Positions 52,788-62,841 of a stretch of DNA of 64,000 bases are shown one piece after another. Both the position numbers and the translations under genes were made by a program. The stretch comes from Rhizobium indicum (GTDB taxonomy: Bacteria > Pseudomonadota > Alphaproteobacteria > Rhizobiales > Rhizobiaceae). Location of the stretch: assembly GCF_005862305.2 (NCBI RefSeq), contig NZ_CP054021.1, positions 2,170,001 through 2,234,000 on the forward strand. Reading direction: 5' to 3'. The notes beneath the pieces are model-generated. The model was given only the letters and a program-made list of their open reading frames with translations, was not told the DNA's origin and did no database searches. Positions within the stretch are counted from its first letter, which is position 1; the number at the start of each line of letters is the position of its first letter.

Positions 52788-53648
52788 ATGAGCGCCACCG
52801 ACCTCGCATCCCTCGAAAAGATCATCGAAGCCGCCTTCGACAATCGCGACAATGTGAACACGTCGACGAAGGGCGAGGTTCGCGATGCGGTCGAAGCAGC
52901 GCTCGATCTGCTCGATGCCGGCAAGGCCCGTGTCGCCGAACGCTCCGCCGACGGCGCCTGGTCGGTCAATCAATGGCTGAAGAAGGCCGTGCTGCTGTCC
53001 TTCCGCCTCAACGATATGGACGTGGTCAAGGGCGGTTCGGGGAACTCGACCTGGTGGGACAAGGTTCCCTCGAAATTCGAGAACTGGGGCGAGAACCACT
53101 TCCGCGCCGCCGGTTTCCGCGCCGTGCCGAACTGCGTCGTGCGCCGCTCGGCTTACATCGCCCCGAACGCCATCCTGATGCCCTCCTTCGTCAATCTCGG
53201 CGCCTATGTCGGCGAAGGCACGATGGTCGATACCTGGGCGACGGTCGGCTCCTGCGCGCAGATCGGCAAACATGTGCATCTCTCCGGCGGCGTCGGCATT
53301 GGCGGCGTGTTGGAGCCGATGCAGGCGGGCCCGACGATCATCGAGGACAATTGCTTCATCGGCGCCCGTTCCGAGGTGGTCGAAGGCTGCATCATCCGCG
53401 AGGGCTCGGTGCTCGGCATGGGCGTCTTTATCGGCAAGTCGACCAAGATCGTCGACCGCGCCACCGGCGATGTGACCTACGGCGAAGTGCCGCCCTATTC
53501 CGTCGTCGTCGCCGGCTCGATGCCGTCGGGCAATGCGACGATGGGCAACGGCCAGCCGGCGCCGCATCTCTACTGCGCCGTCATCGTCAAGCGCGTCGAT
53601 GAAAAGACCCGATCGAAGACCGGCATCAACGAGCTGCTCAGAGATTGA
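52788..53648 (+). CDS. dapD: Tetrahydrodipicolinate N-succinyltransferase
   Basis: This 286-residue trimeric left-handed beta-helix enzyme takes part in lysine and diaminopimelate synthesis. Its C-terminal two thirds show the hexapeptide repeats ([20 protein letters not shown], shortened: [28 protein letters not shown]). It transfers succinyl from succinyl-CoA to the amino acid intermediate. It precedes dapE by about 100 bases, so both are likely in one unit. Confidence 0.95.
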   Translation: MSATDLASLEKIIEAAFDNRDNVNTSTKGEVRDAVEAALDLLDAGKARVAERSADGAWSVNQWLKKAVLLSFRLNDMDVVKGGSGNSTWWDKVPSKFENWGENHFRAAGFRAVPNCVVRRSAYIAPNAILMPSFVNLGAYVGEGTMVDTWATVGSCAQIGKHVHLSGGVGIGGVLEPMQAGPTIIEDNCFIGARSEVVEGCIIREGSVLGMGVFIGKSTKIVDRATGDVTYGEVPPYSVVVAGSMPSGNATMGNGQPAPHLYCAVIVKRVDEKTRSKTGINELLRD

Positions 53649-53748
53649 TGACACCGGGACGTTGATCCGGTAAACAGACGGCGTCTTTTACGCGAGGCGG
53701 CCCCGCCTTGCCATGTCTTTGCCATTCCCGCCGGATAGTTCGACCGCC

Positions 53749-54942
53749 ATGACCGCTACCGACCCCGTCGCCAATCTCCAGACGCTGATTCGCTGCCCGT
53801 CCGTGACGCCCGCCGAAGGCGGCGCACTGTCGGCGCTGGAGGCGATGCTTGCGCCGCTCGGCTTTTCTGTCGACAGGGTGAAGGCGAGCGAAGCCGGAAC
53901 ACCCGACATCGAAAACCTCTATGCCCGCCTCGGCAAGGATGGCCCGCATCTGATGTTTGCCGGCCATACCGATGTCGTGCCGGTCGGCGACGAAGCCGCC
54001 TGGACGCATCCGCCGTTTGAGGCCCAGATTTCGAAGGGCGAGCTTTTCGGCCGCGGCGCCGTCGACATGAAGGGCGGCATCGCCTGTTTCGTCGCCGCCG
54101 TCGCCCGCCATATCGAGAAAAACGGGCCACCGGCCGGCTCGATCTCCTTCCTCATCACCGGCGACGAAGAAGGTCCGGCGATCAACGGTACGATCAAGCT
54201 GCTGCAATGGGCGGCCGAGCGCGGCGAGCGCTGGGATGCCTGCCTTGTCGGAGAGCCGACCAATCCGGACAGGCTCGGCGACATGATCAAGATCGGCCGG
54301 CGCGGCTCGCTGTCGGGTAAAATCACCGTTCACGGCGTGCAGGGCCATGCCGCCTATCCGCATCTTGCCGACAATCCGGTGCGCGGCATGCTGCAGCTGA
54401 CCCAGGCGCTGATGGACCCGCCGTTTGACGGCGGCACCGACGATTTCCAGCCGTCGAACCTCGAAGTGACCACGGTCGATGTCGGCAATCCGGCGACCAA
54501 CGTCATTCCGGCCAAGGCATCGGCAAGCTTCAACATCCGCTTCAACGACAGCTGGACCGTCGAAAAGCTGCGTGCCGAAATCCTGCGCCGTCTCGATGCC
54601 GCCGCCCGGGATGGCGCCTTGCGGCCGGGCCGCCAACCGGTGGCCTATGATATCGTCTGGGCCGATCGGCCGAGCCATGTCTTCCTGACGCGCAACAATG
54701 CGCTGATCGCCTCGCTGTCTTCAGCCGTCGAAAGCATTTCCGGCCAGTCGCCGCGGCTTTCGACCACCGGCGGCACATCGGATGCGCGCTTCATCAAGGA
54801 TTATTGCCCGGTCGTCGAGTTCGGCCTCGTCGGCCAAACGATGCACATGGTCGACGAGCGCGTCGCTGTCGCCGATCTGGAGACGCTGACGGCAATCTAC
54901 GAAACCTTCATCGCCCGCTGGATCGCCAATGCCGGGCTTTAG
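53749..54942 (+). CDS. dapE: Succinyl-diaminopimelate desuccinylase
   Basis: This 397-residue dinuclear zinc hydrolase of the M20 family removes succinate from N-succinyl-LL-diaminopimelate. Metal ligands appear in [21 protein letters not shown] and the [12 protein letters not shown] acid/base region; [12 protein letters not shown] is the dimerisation domain signature. I start at the ATG at 53749 because upstream residues look like leader; the first ATG at 53713 is also possible. The stop overlaps the next small membrane-protein gene by 14 bases. Confidence 0.93.
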   Translation: MTATDPVANLQTLIRCPSVTPAEGGALSALEAMLAPLGFSVDRVKASEAGTPDIENLYARLGKDGPHLMFAGHTDVVPVGDEAAWTHPPFEAQISKGELFGRGAVDMKGGIACFVAAVARHIEKNGPPAGSISFLITGDEEGPAINGTIKLLQWAAERGERWDACLVGEPTNPDRLGDMIKIGRRGSLSGKITVHGVQGHAAYPHLADNPVRGMLQLTQALMDPPFDGGTDDFQPSNLEVTTVDVGNPATNVIPAKASASFNIRFNDSWTVEKLRAEILRRLDAAARDGALRPGRQPVAYDIVWADRPSHVFLTRNNALIASLSSAVESISGQSPRLSTTGGTSDARFIKDYCPVVEFGLVGQTMHMVDERVAVADLETLTAIYETFIARWIANAGL

Positions 54943-55525
54943 GGAAGTTCAATATTACCTGGCCGGCCTCTGGCTGCTGATCCGGCTGGATCCGCGCGGC
55001 TTCCGCTACCTTGATATGTCCGAGCGCGGCGTCAACCGTTCGTTCTGGGCGATGCTCTGGTGCCTGCCGCCGATGGGTATTTCCTGGCTCTGGTGGCGAC
55101 AGGCCTTCCTGCGGGCGATGCCGCCGGAAGCCGATGTCGATTTTCCCTTCTATATCAGGCTCGGCCTCGTCGAGGTCGCCAACTGGTTCGTGCCGCTGGT
55201 CTTTGCCGGGTTTCTGCTGCTTGCCGTCCGCATGGGCGAGCGTTTCGCCCCGGTCGTCGTCAGCGTCAACTGGCTCGGCGTGCCGCTTTCCTATATCAAC
55301 GGGCTGCTGCTGGCGCTGGTGTTCTTCCTGCCCGGCTCCGTCGGCCTCGTCTCGCTGCTGCTGCTCGCCTTCATGCTGGCGCAGGTCTTCGTGCTGGCGC
55401 GCATTCTCCGGATGATCTGCCACGGTCATGCGCTGATGGTCGGGGCGCTGACACTGGTGCTGCTCGTGCCATCGATGATCCTTTCGGAATATCTGCAGCA
55501 CTTCCTCGGCATCTATCCCGTCTGA
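54929..55525 (+). CDS. Hypothetical integral membrane protein
   Basis: This 198-residue protein has five or six hydrophobic segments ([41 protein letters not shown], shortened: [25 protein letters not shown]). Its start lies inside the 3' end of dapE, so it is probably translated with it. The pattern resembles rhizobial membrane proteins beside dapE; no family function is known to me. Confidence 0.7.
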   Translation: MPGFREVQYYLAGLWLLIRLDPRGFRYLDMSERGVNRSFWAMLWCLPPMGISWLWWRQAFLRAMPPEADVDFPFYIRLGLVEVANWFVPLVFAGFLLLAVRMGERFAPVVVSVNWLGVPLSYINGLLLALVFFLPGSVGLVSLLLLAFMLAQVFVLARILRMICHGHALMVGALTLVLLVPSMILSEYLQHFLGIYPV

Positions 55526-55531
55526 GTAAAC

Positions 55532-56350
55532 TTACGAGGGATCGTCAGCATCCCCGTCATTGGCATCGGTATCGGTAACCGGCCTTCGGCGGTCGGGGAT
55601 CACGTCGGGATAATCCACCTGCATGAAATAGAGTCCGTCCGGCGGCGCCACCGGGCCGCAGGCCTTGCGGTCGCGCGCCTTAAGCGCCGCCTCGACATCA
55701 TCAGGCGTCCATTTGCCTTCGCCGGCGAGCTTCAGCGTGCCGGCGAAGGAACGGATCTGGTTGTGGAGAAAACTCTGCGCCGTGGCGCGGATCTCGATCA
55801 GCTCGCCATTGCGCGTCACATCCAGCCGGTCGAGGGTACGCACCGGACTGTTTGCCTGGCAATGGGCGGCGCGGAAGGTGGAGAAATCGTGCTTGCCGAC
55901 CAGCCTCTGGGCGGCAGCATGCATGACCTCGTGGTCGAGCACTTTCGGCACCCACCAGGCCTTGCCGGCTTCGAGCGCCAGCGGCGCCCGGCGGCTGACG
56001 ATGCGATAGAGGTAATGGCGCCGCAGCGCCGAAAAACGCGCATCGAAGAACTCGGGAGCCACCCCGACGTCGAGAATGGAGACGCGCTCGCCGGCAAGCC
56101 TCAGATGCGCGTTCAACGCATTCTGCAGCTGGTAGGGCGACCACTCCTTCGAAAGATCGGCATGGATCACCTGCCCCATGGCGTGGACGCCGGAATCGGT
56201 ACGGCCGGCGCCGCGCACCAAGACCGTCTCACCGGTCAGCGAAAGCACCGCCGCCTCGATCGCGCCCTGCACCGAGTGGCCATTTTCCTGCCGCTGCCAG
56301 CCGACATAGGGGCCGCCGTCATATTCGACGGTCATGCGGAAACGCGGCAT
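55532..56350 (-). CDS. truA: tRNA pseudouridine(38-40) synthase
   Basis: This 272-residue TruA has [12 protein letters not shown] with the catalytic Asp and the late [12 protein letters not shown]. It modifies the anticodon arm of several tRNAs. Its start overlaps the fmt stop by one base (TGATG), so the two genes are coupled. It follows fmt in a def-fmt-truA operon read on the minus strand. Confidence 0.96.
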   Translation of the reverse strand: MPRFRMTVEYDGGPYVGWQRQENGHSVQGAIEAAVLSLTGETVLVRGAGRTDSGVHAMGQVIHADLSKEWSPYQLQNALNAHLRLAGERVSILDVGVAPEFFDARFSALRRHYLYRIVSRRAPLALEAGKAWWVPKVLDHEVMHAAAQRLVGKHDFSTFRAAHCQANSPVRTLDRLDVTRNGELIEIRATAQSFLHNQIRSFAGTLKLAGEGKWTPDDVEAALKARDRKACGPVAPPDGLYFMQVDYPDVIPDRRRPVTDTDANDGDADDPS

Positions 56351-57285
56351 CAGGAAAGCCTCGTGCCCGCCGCAAGCGGCGTGCCCCTGAGGAAATCGGC
56401 GGCCGCCAGCGGCTTGCCGCCGGCCTTCTGCAGCCTGGTCAGCCGCACCGCGCCCGAGCCGCAGGCGACCACGAGATCATCGGTCAGCAATCGCCCGGCA
56501 GCACCCTGCCCCTCAGCCAGTTCGGACGCCAGCACCTTCACCCGCTCCGGCTTGCCGCCGATCTCAAGCTCGAACCAGGCACCCGGAAACGGCGCCAGGC
56601 CGCGGATGTGATTGTGCACGTCGCTGGCATCCCTGGAAAAATCGATGCGCGTCTCGGCCTTGTCGATCTTGGCGGCATAGAGCACGCCGTCTTCCGGCTG
56701 CGGCGTCAGCGGCAGGTCGTTCATTTCGAGTTTCACCATGGCTTCCGCCATCGCCTTGGCGCCGACCAGCATCAGCCGGTCGTGCAGTTCGCCAGCCGTC
56801 ATGTTCAGGCCGATCTCGATCTCGCGGGTGAGTGCGACGGCGCCGGTATCCAGGCCCTTGTCCATCTTCATCACCATCATGCCGGTCTTTGCGTCGCCGG
56901 CCATGATCGCCCGCTGGATCGGTGCCGCACCCCGCCAGCGCGGCAGCAGCGAGGCATGACCGTTGTAACAGCCATCCCTGGTGCCGTTCAAAATCGCTTC
57001 CGGCAGCAACAGTCCGTAGGCAACGACGACGCCGACATCGGCATTCAGGCCACGAAACCTCTCGCGCTCCTCGGGGTCTTTGAAATTGACCGGGGTGAAA
57101 ACCGGCAGGCCGAGCAGTTCGGCCGCCTGATGCACCGGCGATTTCTGCAGATCGAGGCCGCGCCGGCCGCCCGGCCGTGGCGGCTGCGTATAGACCGCAA
57201 CGATCCTGTGGCCGGCATCGACGAGCAGGCGCAGGGTCGGAACCGAGAACTCCGGGGTTCCCATGAAGATGATACGAAGAGACAT
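56350..57285 (-). CDS. fmt: Methionyl-tRNA formyltransferase
   Basis: This 311-residue protein formylates initiator Met-t[17 protein letters not shown] is the N-terminal nucleotide-fold start; [10 protein letters not shown] and [19 protein letters not shown] hold the formyl-THF and catalytic residues. The start at 57285 is just after the VapC stop, so the toxin pair lies between def and fmt. Confidence 0.96.
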   Translation of the reverse strand: MSLRIIFMGTPEFSVPTLRLLVDAGHRIVAVYTQPPRPGGRRGLDLQKSPVHQAAELLGLPVFTPVNFKDPEERERFRGLNADVGVVVAYGLLLPEAILNGTRDGCYNGHASLLPRWRGAAPIQRAIMAGDAKTGMMVMKMDKGLDTGAVALTREIEIGLNMTAGELHDRLMLVGAKAMAEAMVKLEMNDLPLTPQPEDGVLYAAKIDKAETRIDFSRDASDVHNHIRGLAPFPGAWFELEIGGKPERVKVLASELAEGQGAAGRLLTDDLVVACGSGAVRLTRLQKAGGKPLAAADFLRGTPLAAGTRLS

Positions 57286-57305
57286 TTTATATCGCCAATT
57301 GAGGA

Positions 57306-57728
57306 TCAACCGTCTTCAAACGGGTTTACGAGCTTGAGATCAAGCCCTTCGAATTCTCTGGTGTTGCGGGTCGCAAGCGTCGCGCCGTTTTCAAGGCAGA
57401 TGGCGGCAATCATGGCATCCTGGACCGAAATCGGCCGCCCCATGTTTTCACGTTTCGCCCGCAAGCGACCGGTTGCCATGGCCGTTTCCGAATCCCAGCC
57501 GGCGATACGATCGCGAAACTGGCCTTTCACCAAATTCTCGATCGCGCGAAAGAAGCGGTCCGATCCTGTCTTCAAGAAAACCCTTTCGGCTCCGTAAATC
57601 TGCTCCATCAAGCCAACCGTGCAAAGCCAGATTCTCGCGCCATCCTGCCGCAACATCCAGGCCTTCACCTTTTCATTCGGCACTGGCCTGGCGAACTCGG
57701 AAATCACATTCGTATCGAGAACGATCAT
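57306..57728 (-). CDS. vapC: PIN-domain toxin VapC
   Basis: This 140-residue PIN nuclease has the acidic catalytic residues in [13 protein letters not shown], the second Asp near [12 protein letters not shown] and [10 protein letters not shown] at the end. The order fits VapC toxins that cleave tRNA or rRNA. Its ATG overlaps the antitoxin stop by 4 bases. It is in the unexpected position between def and fmt. Confidence 0.9.
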   Translation of the reverse strand: MIVLDTNVISEFARPVPNEKVKAWMLRQDGARIWLCTVGLMEQIYGAERVFLKTGSDRFFRAIENLVKGQFRDRIAGWDSETAMATGRLRAKRENMGRPISVQDAMIAAICLENGATLATRNTREFEGLDLKLVNPFEDG

Positions 57729-58009
57729 TCGAAATCCTCGAACGGCCGGCCGAAATCCTTTTTCCGCGCGGCCTCGATTTCGTCCATGATTGCAGCAAAT
57801 TCATCGTCGACTGCGTTTTCGCTGACGAAAGCGGCGCGTATTGCTTCATACGCCGACAGAGTCTCGGGCTTTGCCTCGGTTTTTCTTTTCAGCGCTTCCC
57901 GCAAAAGCTCCTTGGCCTCGTCGGAAAGGCTGTTTCCGCTCCGCTGCGCCGATTCCGCAATGTCTCGCTTCATTGCGTCGGAAATATTTCTGATCAGAAA
58001 ATCACCCAT
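57725..58009 (-). CDS. vapB: Ribbon-helix-helix antitoxin VapB/FitA-like
   Basis: This 94-residue protein has an N-terminal RHH DNA-binding motif (MGDFLIRNISDAMKRDIAESA) and an acidic C-terminus (FAAIMDEIEAARKKDF), as in FitA/VapB antitoxins. It would bind and block the PIN toxin and repress its own operon through the 19-bp palindrome upstream. GGAGG precedes the ATG. Confidence 0.88.
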   Translation of the reverse strand: MGDFLIRNISDAMKRDIAESAQRSGNSLSDEAKELLREALKRKTEAKPETLSAYEAIRAAFVSENAVDDEFAAIMDEIEAARKKDFGRPFEDFE

Positions 58010-58023
58010 ACGGCGCCTCCATC

Positions 58024-58042
58024 ATGATATCAGTGATATCAT
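58024..58042. promoter_or_regulatory. 19-bp palindrome, VapBC operator
   Basis: ATGATATCA-G-TGATATCAT, a perfect palindrome 14 bases upstream of vapB. Each half holds GATATC. The typical self-repression site of a type II toxin-antitoxin operon. Confidence 0.75.
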
Positions 58043-58073
58043 AGTGCGTCGCCGGTGAATTTTCAACGTAGCG

Positions 58074-58589
58074 TCAGAGCGCCTTGGACTTCGCCGCCTT
58101 GGTGAATTTCTTGATCACCATCTCCCGCTTCAGCCGCGAGATGTAATCGATGAACAGCACGCCGTTCAGGTGGTCGATCTCGTGCTGCAGGCAGGTGGCG
58201 AGCAGGCCGTCGGCTTCCACGGTCTGTTCCTTGCCGTTGCGGTCGAGATATTTGACCGAGACGACAGCCGGGCGCTCGACCTCAGCATAATAATCCGGAA
58301 TCGAAAGACAGCCTTCCTCATAGACGGAACGCTCGTCGGACGATTTGACGATCTCAGGATTGATGAAGACCTGCGGCTGCTTTTCCTCGCCCTCGCGGGC
58401 GATGTCGATGACGAGCACACGGCGCGGCACGCCGATCTGGATGGCGGCAAGGCCGATGCCTGGCGCGTCGTACATGGTTTCCAGCATATCGTCGGCAAGA
58501 CGCTGCAGGTCGGAATCCAACCGCTCGATCGGCGTGGACAGCTGGCGGAGAACGGGATCGGGAAGAATGATGAGTGGCTTGATGGTCAT
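58074..58589 (-). CDS. def: Peptide deformylase
   Basis: This 171-residue metalloenzyme removes the N-formyl group of new proteins. The three family motifs are present: [17 protein letters not shown] and QHEIDHLNG (Cys and two His bind the metal). The start is at 58589, and six residues of an upstream ATG are rejected. It is followed by the vapBC pair and then fmt; def and fmt are normally neighbours. Confidence 0.97.
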   Translation of the reverse strand: MTIKPLIILPDPVLRQLSTPIERLDSDLQRLADDMLETMYDAPGIGLAAIQIGVPRRVLVIDIAREGEEKQPQVFINPEIVKSSDERSVYEEGCLSIPDYYAEVERPAVVSVKYLDRNGKEQTVEADGLLATCLQHEIDHLNGVLFIDYISRLKREMVIKKFTKAAKSKAL

Positions 58590-58686
58590 GGCGTTCCCAT
58601 AACCCATCTTTTCCGACTATGGAATTATCCGGCAGGCGGGGAATACGCTTTTTTGCATCCCCGCCTGGAATTTCGCCATATTCGCC

Positions 58687-60183
58687 TCACGCCGCCCGGC
58701 GGGCACTGGTGGCGGAACGGCCTTCCGGCCGGGCGCGGAAACGCCGCAGCAGCTCGATCAGGGTCTCCACCTCGTCCTTCAGGCGGCGGGTTTCTGCTGA
58801 AGAGTGCTCGACCATGTCCGAATTCTGCTGGGTGATCGCACCCATGTTGCGGACGGCGAGGCTGACCTCGTTGACGCCGGTCGCCTGATCGCGGGCAGCG
58901 GCGGCGATATCGGCGACGAAACGGTTGATGATGTCGATGCGGCTGATCATGTCGTTCAGCGCTTCGCCGGTGCTGGAGACGATGCCGACGCCCTGATTGA
59001 CCTGCGTCGAGCTCTGCGAAATCAGGTTCTTGATCTCCTTGGCCGCTTCCGCGGTGCGTTGCGCAAGCTGGCGGACTTCCTGGGCGACGACGGCAAAACC
59101 CTTACCGGCATCACCGGCACGCGCCGCCTCGACGCCCGCGTTCAGCGCCAAGAGGTTGGTCTGGAAGGCGATCTCATCGATGACGCCGATGATCTTGGAG
59201 ATCCCGGTCGAGGATTTCTCGATGCCGGCCATCGCCGAGACGGCGCTGGTGACGAGTTCGCCGGAGTTCTTCGCCTTCTCTTGCGTCTCGCGCACGGCAT
59301 CCGACGCCTTCTCGGCGTTGGCGGCCGTCTGGCCGACGCTGACGGACAGCTGCTGCAGGGCGGCCGAACTCTCCTCGACGCCTGCCGCCTGCTGGGCAGT
59401 GCGCAGCGCTAGATCGTTGGTCGCATTGGAAATGACGTCGGCACCGCTCATGATATGGCCAGAAGTCTCGCGCACGGAGGCGAAGGAGTGGCTTAGCGCC
59501 CTGACGGCGCGGTTGTAATCCTCGGCCATCTGCCGGAAATTGCCCGGCAGGTCGGACGGCAGGGTGGCTTCGAGATCGCCGTTCGACAGCGCTTCCAGAC
59601 CGCGGCGCAGTTGCTCCAGCGCGATCGCCTGATCGGATTCGGCCTTAGCGCGCTGCTCTTCCAAAGCGCGGCGCTTTGCTTCGAGCGTCTCGAGATAGAC
59701 CGAGATGGAATAATCCATGTCGAGCATGCCTGATTTGATGACGGCCGACAATTTCTCGGCCAATGCTTTGCCCTCTCGGCGCGCGAAGATCGACGGCCAC
59801 TGCTTCTCCATGATGCCCTTGACCAGCTCGGACATGACGATGGCGTAGCCGCCAATATACCAGCGCGGCTCCAGCCCGATGCGGGCGTGCGTCCGGCCGA
59901 CCGCGGTCACGCCGTTGACATAGCTCTCGTCGAACGCGCCGCCGGCGAGATTGGCCCAATGGTCCTGCTGGCGCTTCTTGGCATGGCCGACATGGTTCTT
60001 ATCGGCGAAGAAGCCTGCGACAGCCGGGGTCTTGGCGATCTTGGCGTAGAATTTATCGAGGGCGCCGCCGATCAGCTCTGATATGACAGGGCGCAGATCC
60101 CGCATCGACTTGCGCGCTGCCTCATCCAGTTCGATGAAATCGAGGCGCTGCCTGAGGGCACTGTCTGTCTGCTGGGCGGTCAT
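58687..60183 (-). CDS. Soluble chemoreceptor with protoglobin sensor (HemAT-like)
   Basis: This 498-residue protein has no membrane span. The N-terminal 170 residues form a protoglobin/globin-coupled sensor ([18 protein letters not shown] includes the proximal His), which binds haem and senses oxygen. A HAMP-like segment ([13 protein letters not shown]) follows, then the MCP signalling domain with [18 protein letters not shown]. It could signal via CheA clusters in the cytoplasm. No Che gene is nearby. Confidence 0.92.
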   Translation of the reverse strand: MTAQQTDSALRQRLDFIELDEAARKSMRDLRPVISELIGGALDKFYAKIAKTPAVAGFFADKNHVGHAKKRQQDHWANLAGGAFDESYVNGVTAVGRTHARIGLEPRWYIGGYAIVMSELVKGIMEKQWPSIFARREGKALAEKLSAVIKSGMLDMDYSISVYLETLEAKRRALEEQRAKAESDQAIALEQLRRGLEALSNGDLEATLPSDLPGNFRQMAEDYNRAVRALSHSFASVRETSGHIMSGADVISNATNDLALRTAQQAAGVEESSAALQQLSVSVGQTAANAEKASDAVRETQEKAKNSGELVTSAVSAMAGIEKSSTGISKIIGVIDEIAFQTNLLALNAGVEAARAGDAGKGFAVVAQEVRQLAQRTAEAAKEIKNLISQSSTQVNQGVGIVSSTGEALNDMISRIDIINRFVADIAAAARDQATGVNEVSLAVRNMGAITQQNSDMVEHSSAETRRLKDEVETLIELLRRFRARPEGRSATSARRAA

Positions 60184-60389
60184 GGAGATCTCTGTACTTG
60201 GCGCGACGCACGCGGGAAGGAATTTCTGCGCCGCAGGTTTTGGCCAATATGGTTGAGCAATCGTTAAATCGGACGGCGATTTCTTCTCCCCGAGCGAGGA
60301 AGAGCGATAGCTTGGAAGGATATTGAGGGCGGCTCATTCCGTTCACGTTTTGATCTATATCTCGCCGTTTCTTCTGTTATGCTTGCGGC

Positions 60390-61616
60390 ATGACCATCCA
60401 TACCGAATCGCTCGCCCTTGCCCTTGCTTCGATCAGCCCGACCATGCTGGCGCTTGTCGGCGGCGTTCTCGCCGCCCTCGCCCTGCTGGTGATCGTGCTT
60501 CTCCTGCGCGGCGCCAGCCTTCGCCGCGAGCAGGCGGAGGAAGCGAGCTTTCGCGCTGAGGAAAACGAAGCGCGCATGGCCGAGCTTTTGAAGATCCAGG
60601 CGGAGATGCAGGGCCGCATCGCGGCGATGACCGAGGTCTTCGGCGCGCGGCAGAGCGAACTCAACCAGACGATCAGCCAACGCCTCGACGGCATGTCGCA
60701 GCGCGTCAGCTCGACGATCACCGAGCAGACCAAATCGACGCATGAGAACCTGCAACGGCTGCAGGAGCGGCTGGCGGTCATCGATGCCGCGCAGAACAAT
60801 ATCCAGACGCTCGCCAAGGATGTCGTCGGGCTGCAGGCCATTCTGTCCAACAAGCAGACGCGCGGCGCCTTCGGCCAGTCCAGGATGGAAACGATCGTCG
60901 CCGACGGTCTGCCGATGGGCGCCTACGCCTTCCAGCAGACGCTGTCCAACGGTTCGCGGCCGGACTGCACGATCCGCATGCCGAACGGCGCGCCGCCGCT
61001 GGTGATCGACGCGAAATTTCCGCTCGAAGCCTGGAACGCGATCCGCGACGCCGGCAGCCCCGAAGCCGGCAAGATCGCCGGCCAGCAGTTCCGCCGCGAC
61101 ATGGAGGTCCATATAAGGGACATTTCCGAGAAATATCTGATCCAGGGGGAAACCCAGGATACTGCCTTTCTCTTCGTGCCGTCCGAATCGATCTTCGCCG
61201 AGATCCACGAGCACTTCGAGCCGGTGGTGCAGAAGGCGCACCGCGCGCGCATCGTCATCGTCTCGCCATCGCTGCTGATGCTGTCGATCCAGGTCATCCA
61301 GGCCGTGCTCAAGGACCAGCGCATGCGGGCGCAGGCGCATCTGATCCAGGGGGAAGTGGCGATCCTGATGGACGACCTCAGCCGCCTCGATGAGCGGGTG
61401 CGCAAGCTGCAGGGCCATTTCGCCATGGCACAGAAGGATATCGACATGGTGGTCACGTCAGCCGACAAGCTCACCAAGCGCGGCGCCAGGATCGAAGCGC
61501 TGGAATTCGAGGCCGGCGGCGGCGATGCCAAGCCTGCCCGCGACAGCGAAGCTGCGGCCAAATCGGTGGAAAGCCGCACCGGTCTTCTGAAGCTCCGGGT
61601 GGTTGACGAGGAGTGA
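60390..61616 (+). CDS. rmuC: DNA recombination protein RmuC
   Basis: This 408-residue protein has an N-terminal membrane span (MLALVGGVLAALALLVIVLLL), a coiled coil (EEASFRAEENEARMAELLKIQ, shortened: FRAEENEARMAEL) and a C-terminal RmuC domain with FPLEAWNAIRDAG and IRDISEKYLI. RmuC limits rearrangements at inverted repeats in E. coli by an unknown nuclease-like role. It is alone, divergent from the chemoreceptor. Confidence 0.92.
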   Translation: MTIHTESLALALASISPTMLALVGGVLAALALLVIVLLLRGASLRREQAEEASFRAEENEARMAELLKIQAEMQGRIAAMTEVFGARQSELNQTISQRLDGMSQRVSSTITEQTKSTHENLQRLQERLAVIDAAQNNIQTLAKDVVGLQAILSNKQTRGAFGQSRMETIVADGLPMGAYAFQQTLSNGSRPDCTIRMPNGAPPLVIDAKFPLEAWNAIRDAGSPEAGKIAGQQFRRDMEVHIRDISEKYLIQGETQDTAFLFVPSESIFAEIHEHFEPVVQKAHRARIVIVSPSLLMLSIQVIQAVLKDQRMRAQAHLIQGEVAILMDDLSRLDERVRKLQGHFAMAQKDIDMVVTSADKLTKRGARIEALEFEAGGGDAKPARDSEAAAKSVESRTGLLKLRVVDEE

Positions 61617-61696
61617 CCGCTTCGGGCAGTGTCTCGCCCGCATGAAATAGTAGGAGCATGATGTCGCTCGCATGCTCCATAAGATGGGACACATTC

Positions 61697-62596
61697 ATGA
61701 TCACAGTTTTCGGGTCCATCAACATGGATCTCATCGCCACGACCGAGCGCCTGCCGAAGCCCGGCGAGACGGTGGCCGGCAACGGCTTTGCCACGGCCGC
61801 CGGCGGCAAAGGCGCCAACCAGGCGCTGGCAGCGCGCCGCGCCGGCCGCTACGTGCATATGGCCGGCGCCGTCGGCAAGGATGCTTTCGCCGCGGAGGCG
61901 CTGGCTCTGCTTGATGATGCGGGCACCGACCTTTCTCTGATCAAACATGTCGACGGTCCCACAGGCACGGCGCTGATCCTTGTCGGCGGCGATGGCGAAA
62001 ACATGATCGCCGTCGTTCCCGGCGCCAATGGCCAGGTCACGCCTGCCGATGCCGAGACGGCGATCGGCCGCATGGACGAAGGCGATATCCTGATGCTGCA
62101 GCTCGAAGTGCCGGCTGCGGCCGTCGAAGGCGCGCTGTCGGCGGCCCGCGCCAAGGGGATCACCAGTATCCTCAACCTCGCGCCGCTGATCCCAGATGCG
62201 GCCCGCCTCGGCCGGCTCGCTGATATCGTCATCGCCAACGAGACCGAGTTCGAGCGGCTCGCCGGGCAGGAGGGCATGGACGCGCAGGCGCGCGAGGCAG
62301 CCCTTGTGCATCTGCATGCGGAGACGGGCCAGACGCTGATCGTGACGCTCGGCGCCGACGGGGTCATCGCCATTCGCGACGGGTCGATTTCGAGGGCGCA
62401 GGGTCTCAAGATCGAACCTGTCGATACGGTCGGCGCCGGAGACACTTTCTGCGGCTATTTCGCTGCCAGCCTCGACGACGGCCTCGATTTTGTCTCGGCG
62501 CTGCGCCGTGCGGCGGTTGCCGGTTCGCTCGCCTGCCTCAAGGCCGGGGCGCAACCGTCGATCCCTTTGAGCGAGGAAGTCGCAGACAGGATATAG
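61697..62596 (+). CDS. rbsK: Ribokinase (PfkB family)
   Basis: This 299-residue sugar kinase has the N-terminal GSINMDLIATTERLPKPGE motif and the AAGGKGANQA loop. The C-terminal VDTVGAGDTFCGYF includes the catalytic Asp of the PfkB family. The start is at 61697; an open extension is ignored. It phosphorylates ribose or a related sugar; no ribose transporter is adjacent. Confidence 0.9.
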   Translation: MITVFGSINMDLIATTERLPKPGETVAGNGFATAAGGKGANQALAARRAGRYVHMAGAVGKDAFAAEALALLDDAGTDLSLIKHVDGPTGTALILVGGDGENMIAVVPGANGQVTPADAETAIGRMDEGDILMLQLEVPAAAVEGALSAARAKGITSILNLAPLIPDAARLGRLADIVIANETEFERLAGQEGMDAQAREAALVHLHAETGQTLIVTLGADGVIAIRDGSISRAQGLKIEPVDTVGAGDTFCGYFAASLDDGLDFVSALRRAAVAGSLACLKAGAQPSIPLSEEVADRI

Positions 62597-62620
62597 TTCG
62601 CGTCTCTTTGCGAAACGGCC

Positions 62621-62653
62621 GCCGGAACGCCCTGTAATTCAGGGCGTTCCGGC
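62621..62653 (+). terminator. Hairpin after the ribokinase gene
   Basis: Perfect 14-bp arms (GCCGGAACGCCCTG and complement) with a TAATT loop, followed by GATTTTCC. It ends the ribokinase message 25 bases past the stop. Confidence 0.8.
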
Positions 62654-62841
62654 GATTTTCCTGGCCCCGATCGATAGAGTTTTCATTCAAATTTAAGAGA
62701 TTTCCGGCGATGTTCCTCATGGCCGCCGGCGCCTCCCACTTTCTGGAATCCGGCCGTCCAAGCGGCTGCTCCATGATGGGGCGAAGCCTTTGCTCCTGCG
62801 CCGGAGAATGCCCGTTCGGCGCATCCTTGCCCGAGGACCCC

